Part shown: positions 43,931 to 53,051 of the stretch, in pieces
Layout: each line of letters begins with the position of its first letter
Position numbering within the stretch: the stretch's first letter is position 1
Source of the DNA: Alphaproteobacteria bacterium
GTDB lineage: Bacteria > Pseudomonadota > Alphaproteobacteria > Reyranellales > Reyranellaceae
Reading direction: 5' to 3'
Assembly (NCBI GenBank): GCA_017307275.1
Contig: JAFKFK010000027.1
Span: 27,350-91,349 of the forward strand
Length of the DNA stretch: 64,000 bases
The notes under the pieces: generated by a model
Database searches by the model: none
Told to the model about the DNA's origin: nothing
Seen by the model: only the letters and a program-made list of their open reading frames with translations
Translations under genes and position numbers: made by a program

Positions 43931-44554
43931 ATGGAAGTCAACAAAGCCATCGACGACACACGTCGTCGCGAAATCGAGGCCGAGGAAGAGTTGCGCCATC
44001 AGGTGCGCCGGCGCCTCGATGTCGAACACGGGATCGTAGCAGCGGAGTCAGCCGCTCAAGGCTTCGGCAAGAAGGTTCTGGAGTTCTTCAACAGCACGCT
44101 CGGCATGTGGCTGCTGTCTTCGGTCGTGCTGACGGGCGGCGCGGCGTTGATCCAGAACATCCAGCACAACCACGAGATCGAGCAGAAGAACCGCGAGCAG
44201 CTCTCCACGCACAGATTCGAAGTCACCCACCGCCTCGACCAGATGGAATACAGCCTGCGGCGGGCCAAGACCGTCGGCGACGCCAAAGCGGCGATGGACG
44301 GGATGTTCAAGAGCAAGTTCCCGCTCTCGCCCGATCTCCAGAACAAGAGCCTGGGCTCGCTCTATCTCACGATGCTGCAACTCGTCAGCGGCACAAGCGA
44401 CAAGAAGTCTACCGAGGTCATGGATTTCATTCGCCGCCTGGAGGAGGCCGAGCTCGCGTTGCAGGCATTGCCTGACGACAAGCCGCTCGACACGGAGCAG
44501 CGCGAGCATCTGCGCAAGCTCCTCAATTCCATCAAGAACCTGCACCTGAGCTGA
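43931..44554 (+). CDS. Single-pass membrane protein with coiled-coil segments, unknown function
   Basis: 207 residues; not recognised. A charged N-terminal helix (TRRREIEAEEELRHQVRRRLDVE) is followed by one membrane segment near 55-78 (LGMWLLSSVVLTGGAALIQNI) and a long charged helical region (HNHEIEQKNREQLSTHRFEV...). It lies 14 bases after the exported protein gene, so it is probably the last member of the autotransporter transcript. It ends 21 bases from the convergent ccmI gene. Confidence 0.65.
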   Translation: MEVNKAIDDTRRREIEAEEELRHQVRRRLDVEHGIVAAESAAQGFGKKVLEFFNSTLGMWLLSSVVLTGGAALIQNIQHNHEIEQKNREQLSTHRFEVTHRLDQMEYSLRRAKTVGDAKAAMDGMFKSKFPLSPDLQNKSLGSLYLTMLQLVSGTSDKKSTEVMDFIRRLEEAELALQALPDDKPLDTEQREHLRKLLNSIKNLHLS

Positions 44555-44575
44555 GCCCGGCGGGCCGGTCGGCGA

Positions 44576-45847
44576 CTACTTCTCGGTTTCCTTGATCCGC
44601 TCCTCGAGCATCGGGCGGATCGGTGCATCGGCCGGCAGCAGGGCCAGCAACGTCTTCCAGCGGCGCGCCGCCGCCGGCTTGTCGCCCGCGGCAAAGGCAG
44701 CCGCACCGAGATAGAACAGCGCCAGCGCATTGCGCGGCTCGACTTTCTCCAACCGCTCCAGCACCTGCACCGCATCGGCCGAGGGCGGCGTGCCCGGTGT
44801 GATCTGCCGCACATGCGCCTCGGCCCAGTCGGCCAGGATGCGCGCATCGACCGGCCCCAGCGTGTCGGCCTGGCGATAGGCGGCGGCGGCGCGTGGATTG
44901 TCGCCCAGCACCTTCCAGGCGTTGGCCAGCCGCAACCAGCCGGCACGATCCTGCGGATTCTGTTCGAGACGCGCGGCCAGTCCCTCGACCATGGAGCGGA
45001 TCGCCTGCTCGCGTTCGGCAGGCGCGAGGGCAGCCATCGCCTCCTGCTGCTCGCGGCTGGGCTGCGGCATGGCCGACGGAGGCGCGGCCGGCGCTGCGGG
45101 AACTTCAATGCCCGCAGCCTTGGCGACCCTGGCAATCTCGGCGCGCAGCAGGCCGAGCCATGGCGCATCGGGTGGGCTGCTGGCTTCAAGCTTCTGCCAG
45201 CGCGCAATGGCGGCGCGGCTGTCGCCGCTCTGCGCCTCGTGCAGGCCGAGATAGTAATGAGCCCGCGGATCGCCGGGCAGCTTCTGCAGTGCCTTGGTGA
45301 AGGCTTGCACTGCCGGTTGGGTGACGGTGCCCTCGGCTTCAAGAGTCAGCCCCTCGCCCAGCGCGGCCAGTGCCTCGGCATCGTCGGGATCCTGGGCAAG
45401 CTTTGCCCGGGCGTCTGCCAGCAGGCGCAAGACGTCGAGGGGACGGTCGGAGTCCTGGCCTGCGATCTGGCTGCGGTCGAAGGGTGCGGCCGGCAGACCC
45501 GGTCGACCCATCTGCAGATAGACGCCCAACGCCAGCAGCGGCACCAGCAGAGAGAGAGCCGGCGGAAGAAACTTGTGCAGCGCCGGAGCGGTAGACGTTG
45601 CGCCGACTTTCTCGGCCGCAGCGCCAGCGGCCAGGATGCGCCGCTCGATCTCGACCCGAGCGGCCGTGGCATCGGACTCGCTCACGGTGCCCGCCGACCG
45701 CTCGCGCTCCAGTTCGGCGAGCTGATCGCGATAGATCGCGAGTTCGCCACTTAGCCGGTCGCGATGATCGACGCGCGTCTTCAGCAACGGCCAGAGCAAC
45801 GCGCCGACGGTCGCGGTGGTGAGGAGAGCGAGCAGGAACTCCAGCAA
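44576..45847 (-). CDS. ccmI: Cytochrome c biogenesis protein CcmI
   Basis: 423-residue CcmI/CycH-type protein that chaperones apocytochrome c to the haem lyase. Two N-terminal membrane segments (about 3-20 and 95-115) enclose the leucine-rich loop DQLAELERERSAG; the C-terminal half is TPR-like (ALYYLGLHEAQSGDS-type repeats, AWKVLGDNPRAAAAYRQADTLGP). The start appears to be TTG at 45847, preceded by AAGGGG, since no ATG is available before the conserved first helix. It begins 5 bases after the ccmH stop. Confidence 0.9.
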   Translation of the reverse strand: MLEFLLALLTTATVGALLWPLLKTRVDHRDRLSGELAIYRDQLAELERERSAGTVSESDATAARVEIERRILAAGAAAEKVGATSTAPALHKFLPPALSLLVPLLALGVYLQMGRPGLPAAPFDRSQIAGQDSDRPLDVLRLLADARAKLAQDPDDAEALAALGEGLTLEAEGTVTQPAVQAFTKALQKLPGDPRAHYYLGLHEAQSGDSRAAIARWQKLEASSPPDAPWLGLLRAEIARVAKAAGIEVPAAPAAPPSAMPQPSREQQEAMAALAPAEREQAIRSMVEGLAARLEQNPQDRAGWLRLANAWKVLGDNPRAAAAYRQADTLGPVDARILADWAEAHVRQITPGTPPSADAVQVLERLEKVEPRNALALFYLGAAAFAAGDKPAAARRWKTLLALLPADAPIRPMLEERIKETEK

Positions 45848-45852
45848 CGCCG

Positions 45853-46302
45853 CTACCCCTTCAGCAGCGAATCAAGACGGCGCTGCTCCTCGTCGCTCAG
45901 TGGTTGCGGCGCGACGATCGCCTTACGACGGCGCGCGGCGATCAGGAGCGCACCACCAGCAATCAGCAGCACCAGTGGGGCACCCAGCCAAAGAAGAAGC
46001 GTGCGCGCCTTGAAGGGCGGATTGAGCAGCACGTAGTCGCCGTAGCGCGCCACCATGAAATCAAACACGGCAGCATCGTTGTCGCCGGCGACCAGCCGCT
46101 CGCGCACCGCACGGCGCATATCGCGCGCGACCTCGGCATTCGAGTCATCAATCGACTGATTCTGGCAGACGACGCAACGCAATGCCCGACCGATCTCGCG
46201 CGCGCGGGCTTCCAGTGCAGGATTGGGCAGAACCTCCGAGGGATCGACCGCGAAGGCAGGGAAAGCGAACACCAGCAGCAGAAGAGCGAGCGCGATCTTC
46301 AT
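45853..46302 (-). CDS. ccmH: Cytochrome c maturation thiol-reductase CcmH
   Basis: 149-residue CcmH. A signal peptide/first membrane segment leads to the redox motif LRCVVCQ with Cys43 and Cys46, then the three-helix bundle ([40 protein letters not shown]) and a membrane anchor near 105-125. It reduces apocytochrome c before haem attachment. It overlaps the ccmG stop by ATGA (46299-46302). Confidence 0.94.
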   Translation of the reverse strand: MKIALALLLLVFAFPAFAVDPSEVLPNPALEARAREIGRALRCVVCQNQSIDDSNAEVARDMRRAVRERLVAGDNDAAVFDFMVARYGDYVLLNPPFKARTLLLWLGAPLVLLIAGGALLIAARRRKAIVAPQPLSDEEQRRLDSLLKG

Positions 46303-46835
46303 TTCGCGCCCTTCAATGCCGGCAGAATCCGCTCGTTGAGATCGCGTTCGGTGATCGGCCCGCGGAAGTGCAGCCGCACGATGCCCTGGCCGTCGACGAG
46401 GTAGGTCTCGGGTACGCCGGAAAGTCCCCAGTCGAGGCCCGTGCGGCCTTCGAGGTCGAGGCCGGCATACTTGAACGGATCGCCCAGGCGCTTCAGCCAC
46501 TTCAGCGCATCGTCACGTTTGTTCTTCCAGGCAATGCCGATGATGGTCGCGCCGTCGCGCTCGGCAAGCCGCGTAAAAAGCGGATGCTCGGCGAGGCAGG
46601 GCGTGCACCAGCTCGCAAAGAAATTGACCAGCACCGGCTTGCCGGACTTGAGCAGCGCATCCGTCAGCGCCGGTTCACCTTCGCGCAGCGCGGCGATATC
46701 GAGCTTGGGTGCAGGCCGGCCGACCATGACGGAACCGATCGACGCAGGGTCGCGGCCCGACGTCAGCGACCAGGCGAAGAACCCGGCCATCAAAGCCAGG
46801 GTTACGAGCGGCAAAATGAAGAGCGCGCGACGCAT
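46299..46835 (-). CDS. ccmG: Thiol:disulfide oxidoreductase CcmG/DsbE
   Basis: 178-residue membrane-anchored thioredoxin-like protein. An N-terminal anchor (about 5-25) precedes a periplasmic domain with the active site WCTPC (76-80) and the acidic cis-Pro region [10 protein letters not shown]. It keeps apocytochrome and CcmH cysteines reduced. The ATG at 46835 lies 3 bases after the ccmF stop; a longer frame is rejected because it would overlap ccmF. Coupled to ccmH by ATGA. Confidence 0.94.
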   Translation of the reverse strand: MRRALFILPLVTLALMAGFFAWSLTSGRDPASIGSVMVGRPAPKLDIAALREGEPALTDALLKSGKPVLVNFFASWCTPCLAEHPLFTRLAERDGATIIGIAWKNKRDDALKWLKRLGDPFKYAGLDLEGRTGLDWGLSGVPETYLVDGQGIVRLHFRGPITERDLNERILPALKGAK

Positions 46836-46837
46836 TT

Positions 46838-48796
46838 TTACTCGGCGGGCTGCGGGGTCGGACGGCGCGTCTTGCTGCTGCGCGGCGCGCCGATCCTCAG
46901 TCGCCGATCCGACAGCGAAACGAAGCCACCGAACGCCATGAAGGCCGCGCCCAGCCAGATCCACGGCGCGAGCGGGTTGAGATAGAGGCGGATCACCCAG
47001 CCCTGGCTAGGATCGCCCTCACCCAGGGTCGCGTAGAAGTCGCGCAGGAAGTTGGTCTGGATGGCCGTCTCGGCGACCTGTCGGCGCTGCACCGTAAACA
47101 GCCGGCGCTCCGGTTGCAGCACGGTGTAGGGCTTGCCGCCGACGGTGACGTTGAGCGTGGCCCGCTCGGCAACGTAGTTGGGACCCTGCACCTGTTCGAT
47201 CTTGTCGAGCTGGACGGCGTAGCCCGCGAAGGAAATGCGGTCGCCGGGCTTCATGGTCTGCATCACTTCGGTGTGCCACGCGGAGGTAGCGACCGAGCCC
47301 AACACGACAATGCCCAGCGAGGCATGCGCGATGACCATCCCGAGCGTCGCCCGCGGCGTGGTGCGTAACGTGCCCTGCTTGAGACGATCTGCCAGCGCCC
47401 ACAGGCTGCCGACGATCAGCCAGACGCCGAAGCCGAAGGCCAATGCGGCGAGCGTGCTGCGGCTGTCGATCGTCGTCATCGCGACCAGGGCGGCCGCCAC
47501 AGCGACAATGAAGGCCACGCGCAAGCGCATCAGCGCCGGCCACAGTTCGGCGCGCTTCCAACCCAGGAACGGGCCGACGCAGAGCGCCGCGAACAACGGC
47601 GCACAGAGCGGCACGAAGGTGGCGTTGAAGAAGGGTGGGCCGACCGAGACTTTGTCCCCGGTCAGCAGGTCGAGGAACAGCGGATAGAGCGTCCCCAGCA
47701 GCACGGTAACTGTCAGCGTGCAGAGCAGCAGGTTGTTCAGGATCAGCCCGCCTTCACGACTGACCGGCTGGAACAGACCGCCGCCCTGAAGCTGCGGCGC
47801 GCGCCAAGCGTAGAGCGCGAGACCGCCGCCCGTCACCGTCAGCAGGAAGCCAAGAATGTAGAGGCCGCGCGCCGGATCCTGCGCGAAGGCGTGCACCGAC
47901 GTCAGCACGCCGGAACGCACAAGGAAGGTGCCGAGCAGCGACAGCGAGAAGGCAAGGATCGCCAGCAGCACCGTCCAGCTCTTCAGCGCGTCGCGTTTCT
48001 CCACGACGATGGCGGAGTGCAGCAACGCCGTGCCGGCAAGCCAGGGCATCAGCGACGCATTCTCGACCGGATCCCAGAACCAGAAGCCGCCCCAGCCGAG
48101 AATGTAGTAGGCCCACCAGCTTCCCAGCGCGATGCCGAGGGTCAGGAAGCACCAGGCGGCAAGCGTCCACGGCCGCACCCAGCGCGCCCAGGCCGCATCG
48201 ACGCGGCCCTCAAGGAGCGCGGCGACAGCGAAGGCATAAGTGACGGAGAAGCCGACATAGCCCAGGTAGAGCAGCGGCGGATGGAAGGCGAGACCGGGAT
48301 CCTGCAGCAGCGGATTGAGGCCATTGCCATCGGCCGGCGCGGGAAAGACGCGCTCGAAGGGGTTCGAGGTGAACAGCAGGAATGCGAGGAAGCCGACGCC
48401 GATCAACGCCTGGATGGCCAGCACGCGGCTGCGCAACGTATCGGGCAGGCCCGCGCCGAACACCGCGACCGCCGCGCCGAACAGCGCGAGGATCAGCGCC
48501 CAGAGGAGCATCGAGCCCTCGTGGTTCCCCCACACGCCGGAGATCTTGTAGAGCAGCGGCTTGGCGGAATGCGAGTTGGCGACGACGTTGGCCACGGAGA
48601 AGTCGGACGTCACATAGGCCTGCGTCAGCGCGCCGAATGCCAGGATGACCAGGAACGCCTGTGTCAGCGCCGCAGTCCGACCCAGCGCCATCAGCCGGTC
48701 GTCGTTCCGCGACGCACCGATCAGCGGCAAGGTCCCCTGAACCAGCGCCACCGCCAGCGCCAGGATCAGCGCGAAGTGGCCGAGTTCCGGGATCAT
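46838..48796 (-). CDS. ccmF: Cytochrome c haem lyase subunit CcmF
   Basis: 652-residue polytopic membrane protein of the haem handling family. The periplasmic WWD domain is clear (GWGGFWFWDPVENASLMPW), with flanking histidines in neighbouring loops; about 15 membrane segments are expected. It attaches haem to apocytochrome c together with CcmH and CcmI. A large palindromic repeat separates it from ccmE upstream; ccmG follows immediately. Confidence 0.95.
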   Translation of the reverse strand: MIPELGHFALILALAVALVQGTLPLIGASRNDDRLMALGRTAALTQAFLVILAFGALTQAYVTSDFSVANVVANSHSAKPLLYKISGVWGNHEGSMLLWALILALFGAAVAVFGAGLPDTLRSRVLAIQALIGVGFLAFLLFTSNPFERVFPAPADGNGLNPLLQDPGLAFHPPLLYLGYVGFSVTYAFAVAALLEGRVDAAWARWVRPWTLAAWCFLTLGIALGSWWAYYILGWGGFWFWDPVENASLMPWLAGTALLHSAIVVEKRDALKSWTVLLAILAFSLSLLGTFLVRSGVLTSVHAFAQDPARGLYILGFLLTVTGGGLALYAWRAPQLQGGGLFQPVSREGGLILNNLLLCTLTVTVLLGTLYPLFLDLLTGDKVSVGPPFFNATFVPLCAPLFAALCVGPFLGWKRAELWPALMRLRVAFIVAVAAALVAMTTIDSRSTLAALAFGFGVWLIVGSLWALADRLKQGTLRTTPRATLGMVIAHASLGIVVLGSVATSAWHTEVMQTMKPGDRISFAGYAVQLDKIEQVQGPNYVAERATLNVTVGGKPYTVLQPERRLFTVQRRQVAETAIQTNFLRDFYATLGEGDPSQGWVIRLYLNPLAPWIWLGAAFMAFGGFVSLSDRRLRIGAPRSSKTRRPTPQPAE

Positions 48797-48811
48797 GACC
48801 GTCCTCTAGCT

Positions 48812-48885
48812 GTCGTCCTGAGCGCAGCGAAGGACCTCACTGCCGCTTGCCACGGCATGAGATCCTTCGCTGCGCTCAGGATGAC
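48812..48885. repeat. REP-like palindrome between ccmE and ccmF
   Basis: Two 28-base arms (48812-48839 and 48858-48885) are inverted repeats differing at two positions around an 18-base spacer. The core word CCTGAGCGCAGCGAAGGA resembles a palindromic repeat seen many times in various proteobacterial genomes, from memory. In RNA it would form a very stable hairpin inside the ccm operon. No second copy was seen in this window. Confidence 0.8.
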
Positions 48886-48893
48886 AAGGCGGC

Positions 48894-49331
48894 TCACTTC
48901 TTATCTTCCTTCCACTGTCCCGCTTCCTTGATCGCCTTCGCGACTTCGGGCGGCATGTAGTTCTCGTCGTGCTTGGCCAGGACTTCGCGTGCAGCGAAGA
49001 CGCCGTCGCTGCCGAGCGCACCTTCGGCAATCACGCCCTGCCCCTCGCGGAACAGGTCGGGAAGGATGCCGCGATAGACGACGGCGATCGTCTTGTTCGT
49101 GTCGGTGACCGTGAAACGCACGACCTGGCCGTCCTTCTGGACGCTGCCCGCTTCGACCAGGCCACCCAGACGGAAACGGCGGTCGGGCCCGAGGCTCTTC
49201 TCGGCAACCTGCGTCGGCGAATAGAAGAAGACGAGATTGTCGTTCAGCGCCGACAGCACCAGAGCTGCCGCGACGCCGAGCGTCCCGAGCGATCCGATCA
49301 ACAACCAGAGGCGACGGCGCTTCGGTGTCAT
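48894..49331 (-). CDS. ccmE: Cytochrome c maturation haem chaperone CcmE
   Basis: 145-residue periplasmic haem chaperone. One N-terminal membrane anchor (about 8-29) is followed by the OB-fold beta barrel and the haem-binding segment with His121 and Tyr125 ([10 protein letters not shown]), then a charged tail. Haem is held covalently by the His before transfer to CcmF. The ATG at 49331 overlaps the ccmD stop (ATGA). Confidence 0.95.
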   Translation of the reverse strand: MTPKRRRLWLLIGSLGTLGVAAALVLSALNDNLVFFYSPTQVAEKSLGPDRRFRLGGLVEAGSVQKDGQVVRFTVTDTNKTIAVVYRGILPDLFREGQGVIAEGALGSDGVFAAREVLAKHDENYMPPEVAKAIKEAGQWKEDKK

Positions 49332-49468
49332 CTCTTTCTGTCCAGTCCACGGGCCGTCAATTCGCGACGCACTTTGCTTCGCGCGCTCAACGAGGCGATG
49401 ACCAGCCCGCCCAGAATGGCGAACGCCACCAGATAGGAGGCCAGGATGAAGGCTGCGTGGTTGCTCAT
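49328..49468 (-). CDS. ccmD: Haem exporter small subunit CcmD
   Basis: 46-residue single-pass protein ([20 protein letters not shown]..., then a basic cytoplasmic tail [17 protein letters not shown]). Size, charge pattern and position between ccmC and ccmE identify it. It helps release holo-CcmE from CcmABC. It overlaps both neighbours by ATGA (49465-49468 and 49328-49331), so translation is coupled across ccmC-ccmD-ccmE. Confidence 0.93.
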   Translation of the reverse strand: MSNHAAFILASYLVAFAILGGLVIASLSARSKVRRELTARGLDRKR

Positions 49469-50199
49469 GCCGCTGCTTCCTCTTCCTGCACGGCGGCATT
49501 CTCAAGGCGGCGCCGGTCGATCTCCGTTTCTGTCCGCACCAGCACCAGGAAGATGAACAGGAAGAGCAGCGACACCGCCATCCAGATGAGCGGAATCAGG
49601 ATCGAATTGTGGATCGCGGGCGCATCGAGGCGCGTCACCGAAGCCGGCTGGTGCAGGGTGTTCCACCAATCGACCGAGAACTTGATGATCGGCAGGTTGA
49701 TGACGCCGACCAGCGCCAGGATGGCAGCGGAACGATCGCCGCGCTCCGGCTCGTCGTAGGCGCGGCTCAAGGCGATATGGCCGAGATAGAGGAAGAAGAG
49801 CAGGAGCATCGACGTCAGCCGCGCATCCCACACCCAGTAGGTGCCCCACATCGGCCGTCCCCACAGGGAGCCGGTGAGCAGGCACACGGCCGCAAAGCTC
49901 GCCCCCACGGGCGCGGCCGCGCGCGCCATCAGGGCGGCGAGCGGATGACGCCACACCAGCAGCGAGGCGCCGAGACCGGCCAGCAGCGCATAGCCGCCCA
50001 TCGACAGCCAGGCGGACGGTACGTGCAGGAACATGATCCGCACGGTCTGGCCCTGCTGATAGTCGACCGGGGCCACGAAGAAAGCCATGTAGAGGCCAAA
50101 GGCCAGCATCAGCACTGTGGCGAAGCCGAGGCCGGGCAGCACGCGCTGGCTGAAGCGGCGGAAGCGCGCGGGGTTGGCGAGGAAATGCAGGTCGGCCAT
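49465..50199 (-). CDS. ccmC: Haem exporter/handling protein CcmC
   Basis: 244-residue six-segment membrane protein with the WWD domain [13 protein letters not shown] and flanking His in [11 protein letters not shown] and TLHQPASV. It presents haem to CcmE. It lies 42 bases after ccmB and overlaps ccmD by ATGA. Confidence 0.95.
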   Translation of the reverse strand: MADLHFLANPARFRRFSQRVLPGLGFATVLMLAFGLYMAFFVAPVDYQQGQTVRIMFLHVPSAWLSMGGYALLAGLGASLLVWRHPLAALMARAAAPVGASFAAVCLLTGSLWGRPMWGTYWVWDARLTSMLLLFFLYLGHIALSRAYDEPERGDRSAAILALVGVINLPIIKFSVDWWNTLHQPASVTRLDAPAIHNSILIPLIWMAVSLLFLFIFLVLVRTETEIDRRRLENAAVQEEEAAA

Positions 50200-50241
50200 G
50201 GCTTTGTCCCGCCCTTGTTTCTGGCTTGGCTGGTCTTTTGT

Positions 50242-50907
50242 CTATTCCCCGGCTTGCCGCAAGGCCGCGGCAATCGCCCACGGGGTCGTCGCCAGCGCGA
50301 CCAGCGCCAGCGCCCCCAGGATCGCAAGATGGGTCCAAAGTCCCTCGCCCGCCGCCAGGGTTTCGACGGCGCCGGCGCCGAAAATCAGGGTCGGCACGCA
50401 GAGCGGCAACGCCAGCAAGGCCAATAGAGCGCCGGATTTGCGCGCCCCGAGCGTCAGGGCAGCCGCCAGCCCGCCGATCAACGACAGGGTCGGCGTGCCG
50501 ATCAGCAGGGTTCCAAACAGGGCCAGCAGACTGTCGCCATCGAGCCCGAAGGCGACGCCCAGCACTGGCGCCAGGAGGCTGAGGGGCAAGCCGGTCACGA
50601 TCCAGTGAGAGGTGCATTTCGCGAGCGCCGCCAGCTCGAGCGGCCACGGCGCCAGCAGCAGGAGATCGAGCGTGCCGTCCTCGTAGTCCGCCGCGAACAG
50701 ACGCTCTAGCGACAGCAGCGCCGCGAACAGGGCCGCGCACCAGAGCACGCCGGCCGCGATACGCTGCAGGGTGTTCGTTTCCGGCCCGATGCCTAGAGGA
50801 AAGAGCACGACCGCCACGACGAAGAAGGCCAGCACGACGCCGACATCGCCGGGCCGCCGCCAGACCAGGCGCAAATCGCGCGCGAGCAGGGCCATGAAGC
50901 CGTTCAT
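50242..50907 (-). CDS. ccmB: Haem exporter permease CcmB
   Basis: 221-residue six-segment membrane protein of the CcmAB ABC complex. Features are the early FFVVAVVLFPLGIGPE, the FAADYEDGTLDLLLLAPWPLE loop and the C-terminal AILGALALVALATTPWAIAAALR. It overlaps ccmA by 4 bases. Confidence 0.95.
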   Translation of the reverse strand: MNGFMALLARDLRLVWRRPGDVGVVLAFFVVAVVLFPLGIGPETNTLQRIAAGVLWCAALFAALLSLERLFAADYEDGTLDLLLLAPWPLELAALAKCTSHWIVTGLPLSLLAPVLGVAFGLDGDSLLALFGTLLIGTPTLSLIGGLAAALTLGARKSGALLALLALPLCVPTLIFGAGAVETLAAGEGLWTHLAILGALALVALATTPWAIAAALRQAGE

Positions 50908-51524
50908 GCGCGCCCCAACTCCAGGGTCCGCGCGCCTTCCACGCCGAGTTCGGCATGAGTGGCGGCAATTGCGAGACCGCCGGCGGCGAGGTGCTTTTGC
51001 AAGGCGGCGCGAAAAGCCTGTTGCGCCGGCATATCCAGTGCGTTCAGCGGCTCGTCGAGCAGCCAGAGCGGGGCGGCGGAAAAGACGATTCGCGCCAACG
51101 CCGTGCGGCGGCGCTGGCCCGCCGACAGCGTCCGCACCGCCCGAGCCGCGAGCGCGCCGAGGTCGAAGGCGAGCAGGGCGCCATCGAGACGATCCTGCGC
51201 GCCGCCGCGCAGGCGCTGGGCGACGAGCAGGTTCTCGACCACCGACAGATCGCCTTTCAGCCCGTCAAGATGGCCCAGCCAGGCGAGCCGGCCGCGCCAG
51301 GCCTCGGGATCGTCGGCGACGTCGACGCCCAGCCAGCGCACGGTGCCGGCATCGGGCCGGACGAGGCCCGCCAGAGCGCGCAGCAAGGTGGTCTTGCCGC
51401 TGCCGTTGCGGCCGGTCAGTGCCAGCAGTTCGCCTTCGCCCAGCCCGAAGGACAGACGGTCGAACACCCGCCGGCCGCCACGTCGGCAGGCCAGACCATC
51501 GATCTCGAGGGAGAGAGGCGCCAT
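50904..51524 (-). CDS. ccmA: Haem exporter ATP-binding protein CcmA
   Basis: 206-residue small ABC ATPase. Walker A TGRNGSGKTTLL, a signature variant LSAGQRRR, Walker B PLWLLDEP and the H-loop ATHAELG are visible. ATP hydrolysis releases holo-CcmE from CcmC. The ATG at 51524 is preferred; a GTG at 51542 is an alternative and neither has a clear ribosome site. It heads the ccmABCDEFGHI unit. Confidence 0.94.
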   Translation of the reverse strand: MAPLSLEIDGLACRRGGRRVFDRLSFGLGEGELLALTGRNGSGKTTLLRALAGLVRPDAGTVRWLGVDVADDPEAWRGRLAWLGHLDGLKGDLSVVENLLVAQRLRGGAQDRLDGALLAFDLGALAARAVRTLSAGQRRRTALARIVFSAAPLWLLDEPLNALDMPAQQAFRAALQKHLAAGGLAIAATHAELGVEGARTLELGRA

Positions 51525-51555
51525 GAGACGCCGTGGTAGCACGGAGAAAAGAAAA

Positions 51556-51591
51556 AGGCCGTCATCTCGGGGGAGAGTGAGATGACGGCCT
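51556..51591 (-). terminator. Terminator of the peptide-transporter unit, upstream of ccmA
   Basis: AGGCCGTCATCTC (51556-51568) pairs with GAGATGACGGCCT (51579-51591), 13 bp perfect with a 10-base loop. On the minus strand it is followed by TTTTTCTTTTC, a good U-tract. It separates the transporter genes from the ccm operon. Confidence 0.85.
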
Positions 51592-51862
51592 AAGCGCCTC
51601 CGAAGAGGCTAGAACGTGGCTTTGGGGGGACCACGTTCGGGGGAGATACAAGAGGAAGATGGAAACCCCCGATGGCCGTCGCTAGACCCAAATGGGGCAA
51701 GACTGTGATTTTTTAATCACACCCGGTGAGGTGGGAAATTAAGCACGCGGCGCGCAACTTCGAGGCGCGAGGCGATATGCGCCGCGCTTCCCCCTCCGGA
51801 ACGTGCGGGTTTTCGGGGCTGATTAGAGTCCCTGATGCCCACCACGCCTAAGCACTTCGGGC
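51592..51862. other. Gene-free structured region between ccmA and the peptide transporter genes
   Basis: Together with the terminator before it this is the only stretch over 300 bases without a gene. It holds hairpins GAACGTGG/CCACGTTC (51612-51638), TGTGATT/AATCACA around TTTT (51704-51721), and a stem over the permease stop (51846-51870). The words TCGGGGGAGA occur twice (51567 and 51637). No gene or known RNA family is recognised; ccmA promoter elements are expected here but not clear. Confidence 0.45.
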
Positions 51863-53044
51863 TTAGGCGTAAGGATCGGCCGCGTCCCTCATGCCGTCAC
51901 CCATGAACTGGTAGGCCAGGATCACCAGGATCACCGGCACCACGGGCAGCATCAGCCACCAGTTCACGGCGACGACGTTGATGTCGGTCGCCTCATTCAG
52001 CAGCACGCCCCAGGACGTGATGGGCGGCCGCAGGCCGAGACCCAGGAACGACAGCGCGGTTTCGGCCAGGATCATCGAGGGGATCGACAGCGTAGCCGAA
52101 GCGATCAGATGGCTCATGAAGCCCGGCAGCAGATGGCGGCCGATGATGCGGGCAGGCTTGGCGCCCATCATCTGGGCCGCCGCCGCATAGTCCTCCTCGC
52201 GCAGCGACAGGAGCTTGGACCGAACCGCACGGCCCAGGCCCGGCCAGTCGAGCAGCGCCAGGATCAGCGTGATGCCGAAGTAGATCAGCAGCGGCGACCA
52301 GGTGACCGGCAGCGCTGCCGAGAGGGCCAGCCACAGCGGCAGATGCGGGAAGCTTTTGATGATCTCGGTGATGCGCTGGACGACGCTGTCGACCCAGCCG
52401 CCGTAGTAGCCGGCGAGCCCTCCCAGGACGAGGGCAAGCGCAAAGGAGAGCGCGATACCGATGATGCCGATGGTGAGCGAGATTCGCGCCGCATAAACGA
52501 TGCGACTGAACATGTCTCGTCCCAGCCTGTCGGTCCCCAACATGAAGAAGGTGCCATCCTCGGGCGGGCAGACGAAGTGGAAGCGGCCCTCGATCAAGCC
52601 CCAGAATTCGTAGCGCTCACCGAGGCAGAAGAAGCGAAGTTGCTGCGGCTTGGTGGTGTCCGGCGAATAGACCCGCTGCAGCGTCGCCGGATCGCGTTCC
52701 ATCTTCAGGCCGTAGACAAACGGCCCCATGAACGTGCCCTCGTGGAAGAGATGCACCGACTGGGGAGCGGCGAAGATGTAGCGCGAATTGCGCGTGTGCA
52801 GGTCGTAGGGCGCGATCCACTCGCTGATGAGCGTGGAAAGGTACATCAACGCCAGGAAAGCCGCGGAGATGACGGCCGGCCGATGGCGGCGGAAGCGCCA
52901 CCACATCAGCTTCCACTGGCCCGCCATGTAGTAGCGTTCCTGCTCCTTGGTCAGGCGCTCGGAGACGTAGGGATCCCACGGCTCCTGGCTGACGAAATGC
53001 GGCGTGCGGCGCGGCGTGTTGGGATTGGGAGTCGTATCGGTCAT
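51863..53044 (-). CDS. Peptide/oligopeptide ABC transporter permease (OppC/YejE-type)
   Basis: 393-residue permease. A long N-terminal cytoplasmic tail leads to the first membrane segment (about 56-76), then an unusually long periplasmic region (about 80-180), the LGTDRLGRDMFSRIVYAARISL entry motif, and further segments with the EAA-like EEDYAAAAQMMGAKPARIIGRHLLP. Long insertions of this kind occur in YejE-like subunits. It starts 8 bases after the partner permease. Confidence 0.88.
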   Translation of the reverse strand: MTDTTPNPNTPRRTPHFVSQEPWDPYVSERLTKEQERYYMAGQWKLMWWRFRRHRPAVISAAFLALMYLSTLISEWIAPYDLHTRNSRYIFAAPQSVHLFHEGTFMGPFVYGLKMERDPATLQRVYSPDTTKPQQLRFFCLGERYEFWGLIEGRFHFVCPPEDGTFFMLGTDRLGRDMFSRIVYAARISLTIGIIGIALSFALALVLGGLAGYYGGWVDSVVQRITEIIKSFPHLPLWLALSAALPVTWSPLLIYFGITLILALLDWPGLGRAVRSKLLSLREEDYAAAAQMMGAKPARIIGRHLLPGFMSHLIASATLSIPSMILAETALSFLGLGLRPPITSWGVLLNEATDINVVAVNWWLMLPVVPVILVILAYQFMGDGMRDAADPYA

Positions 53045-53051
53045 GTCCGGC

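Noticed and set aside
51659..51685. Eight-codon frame METPDGRR with AGAGGAAG upstream
   Set aside because: No gene follows on the plus strand, so a leader peptide makes little sense; likely chance.
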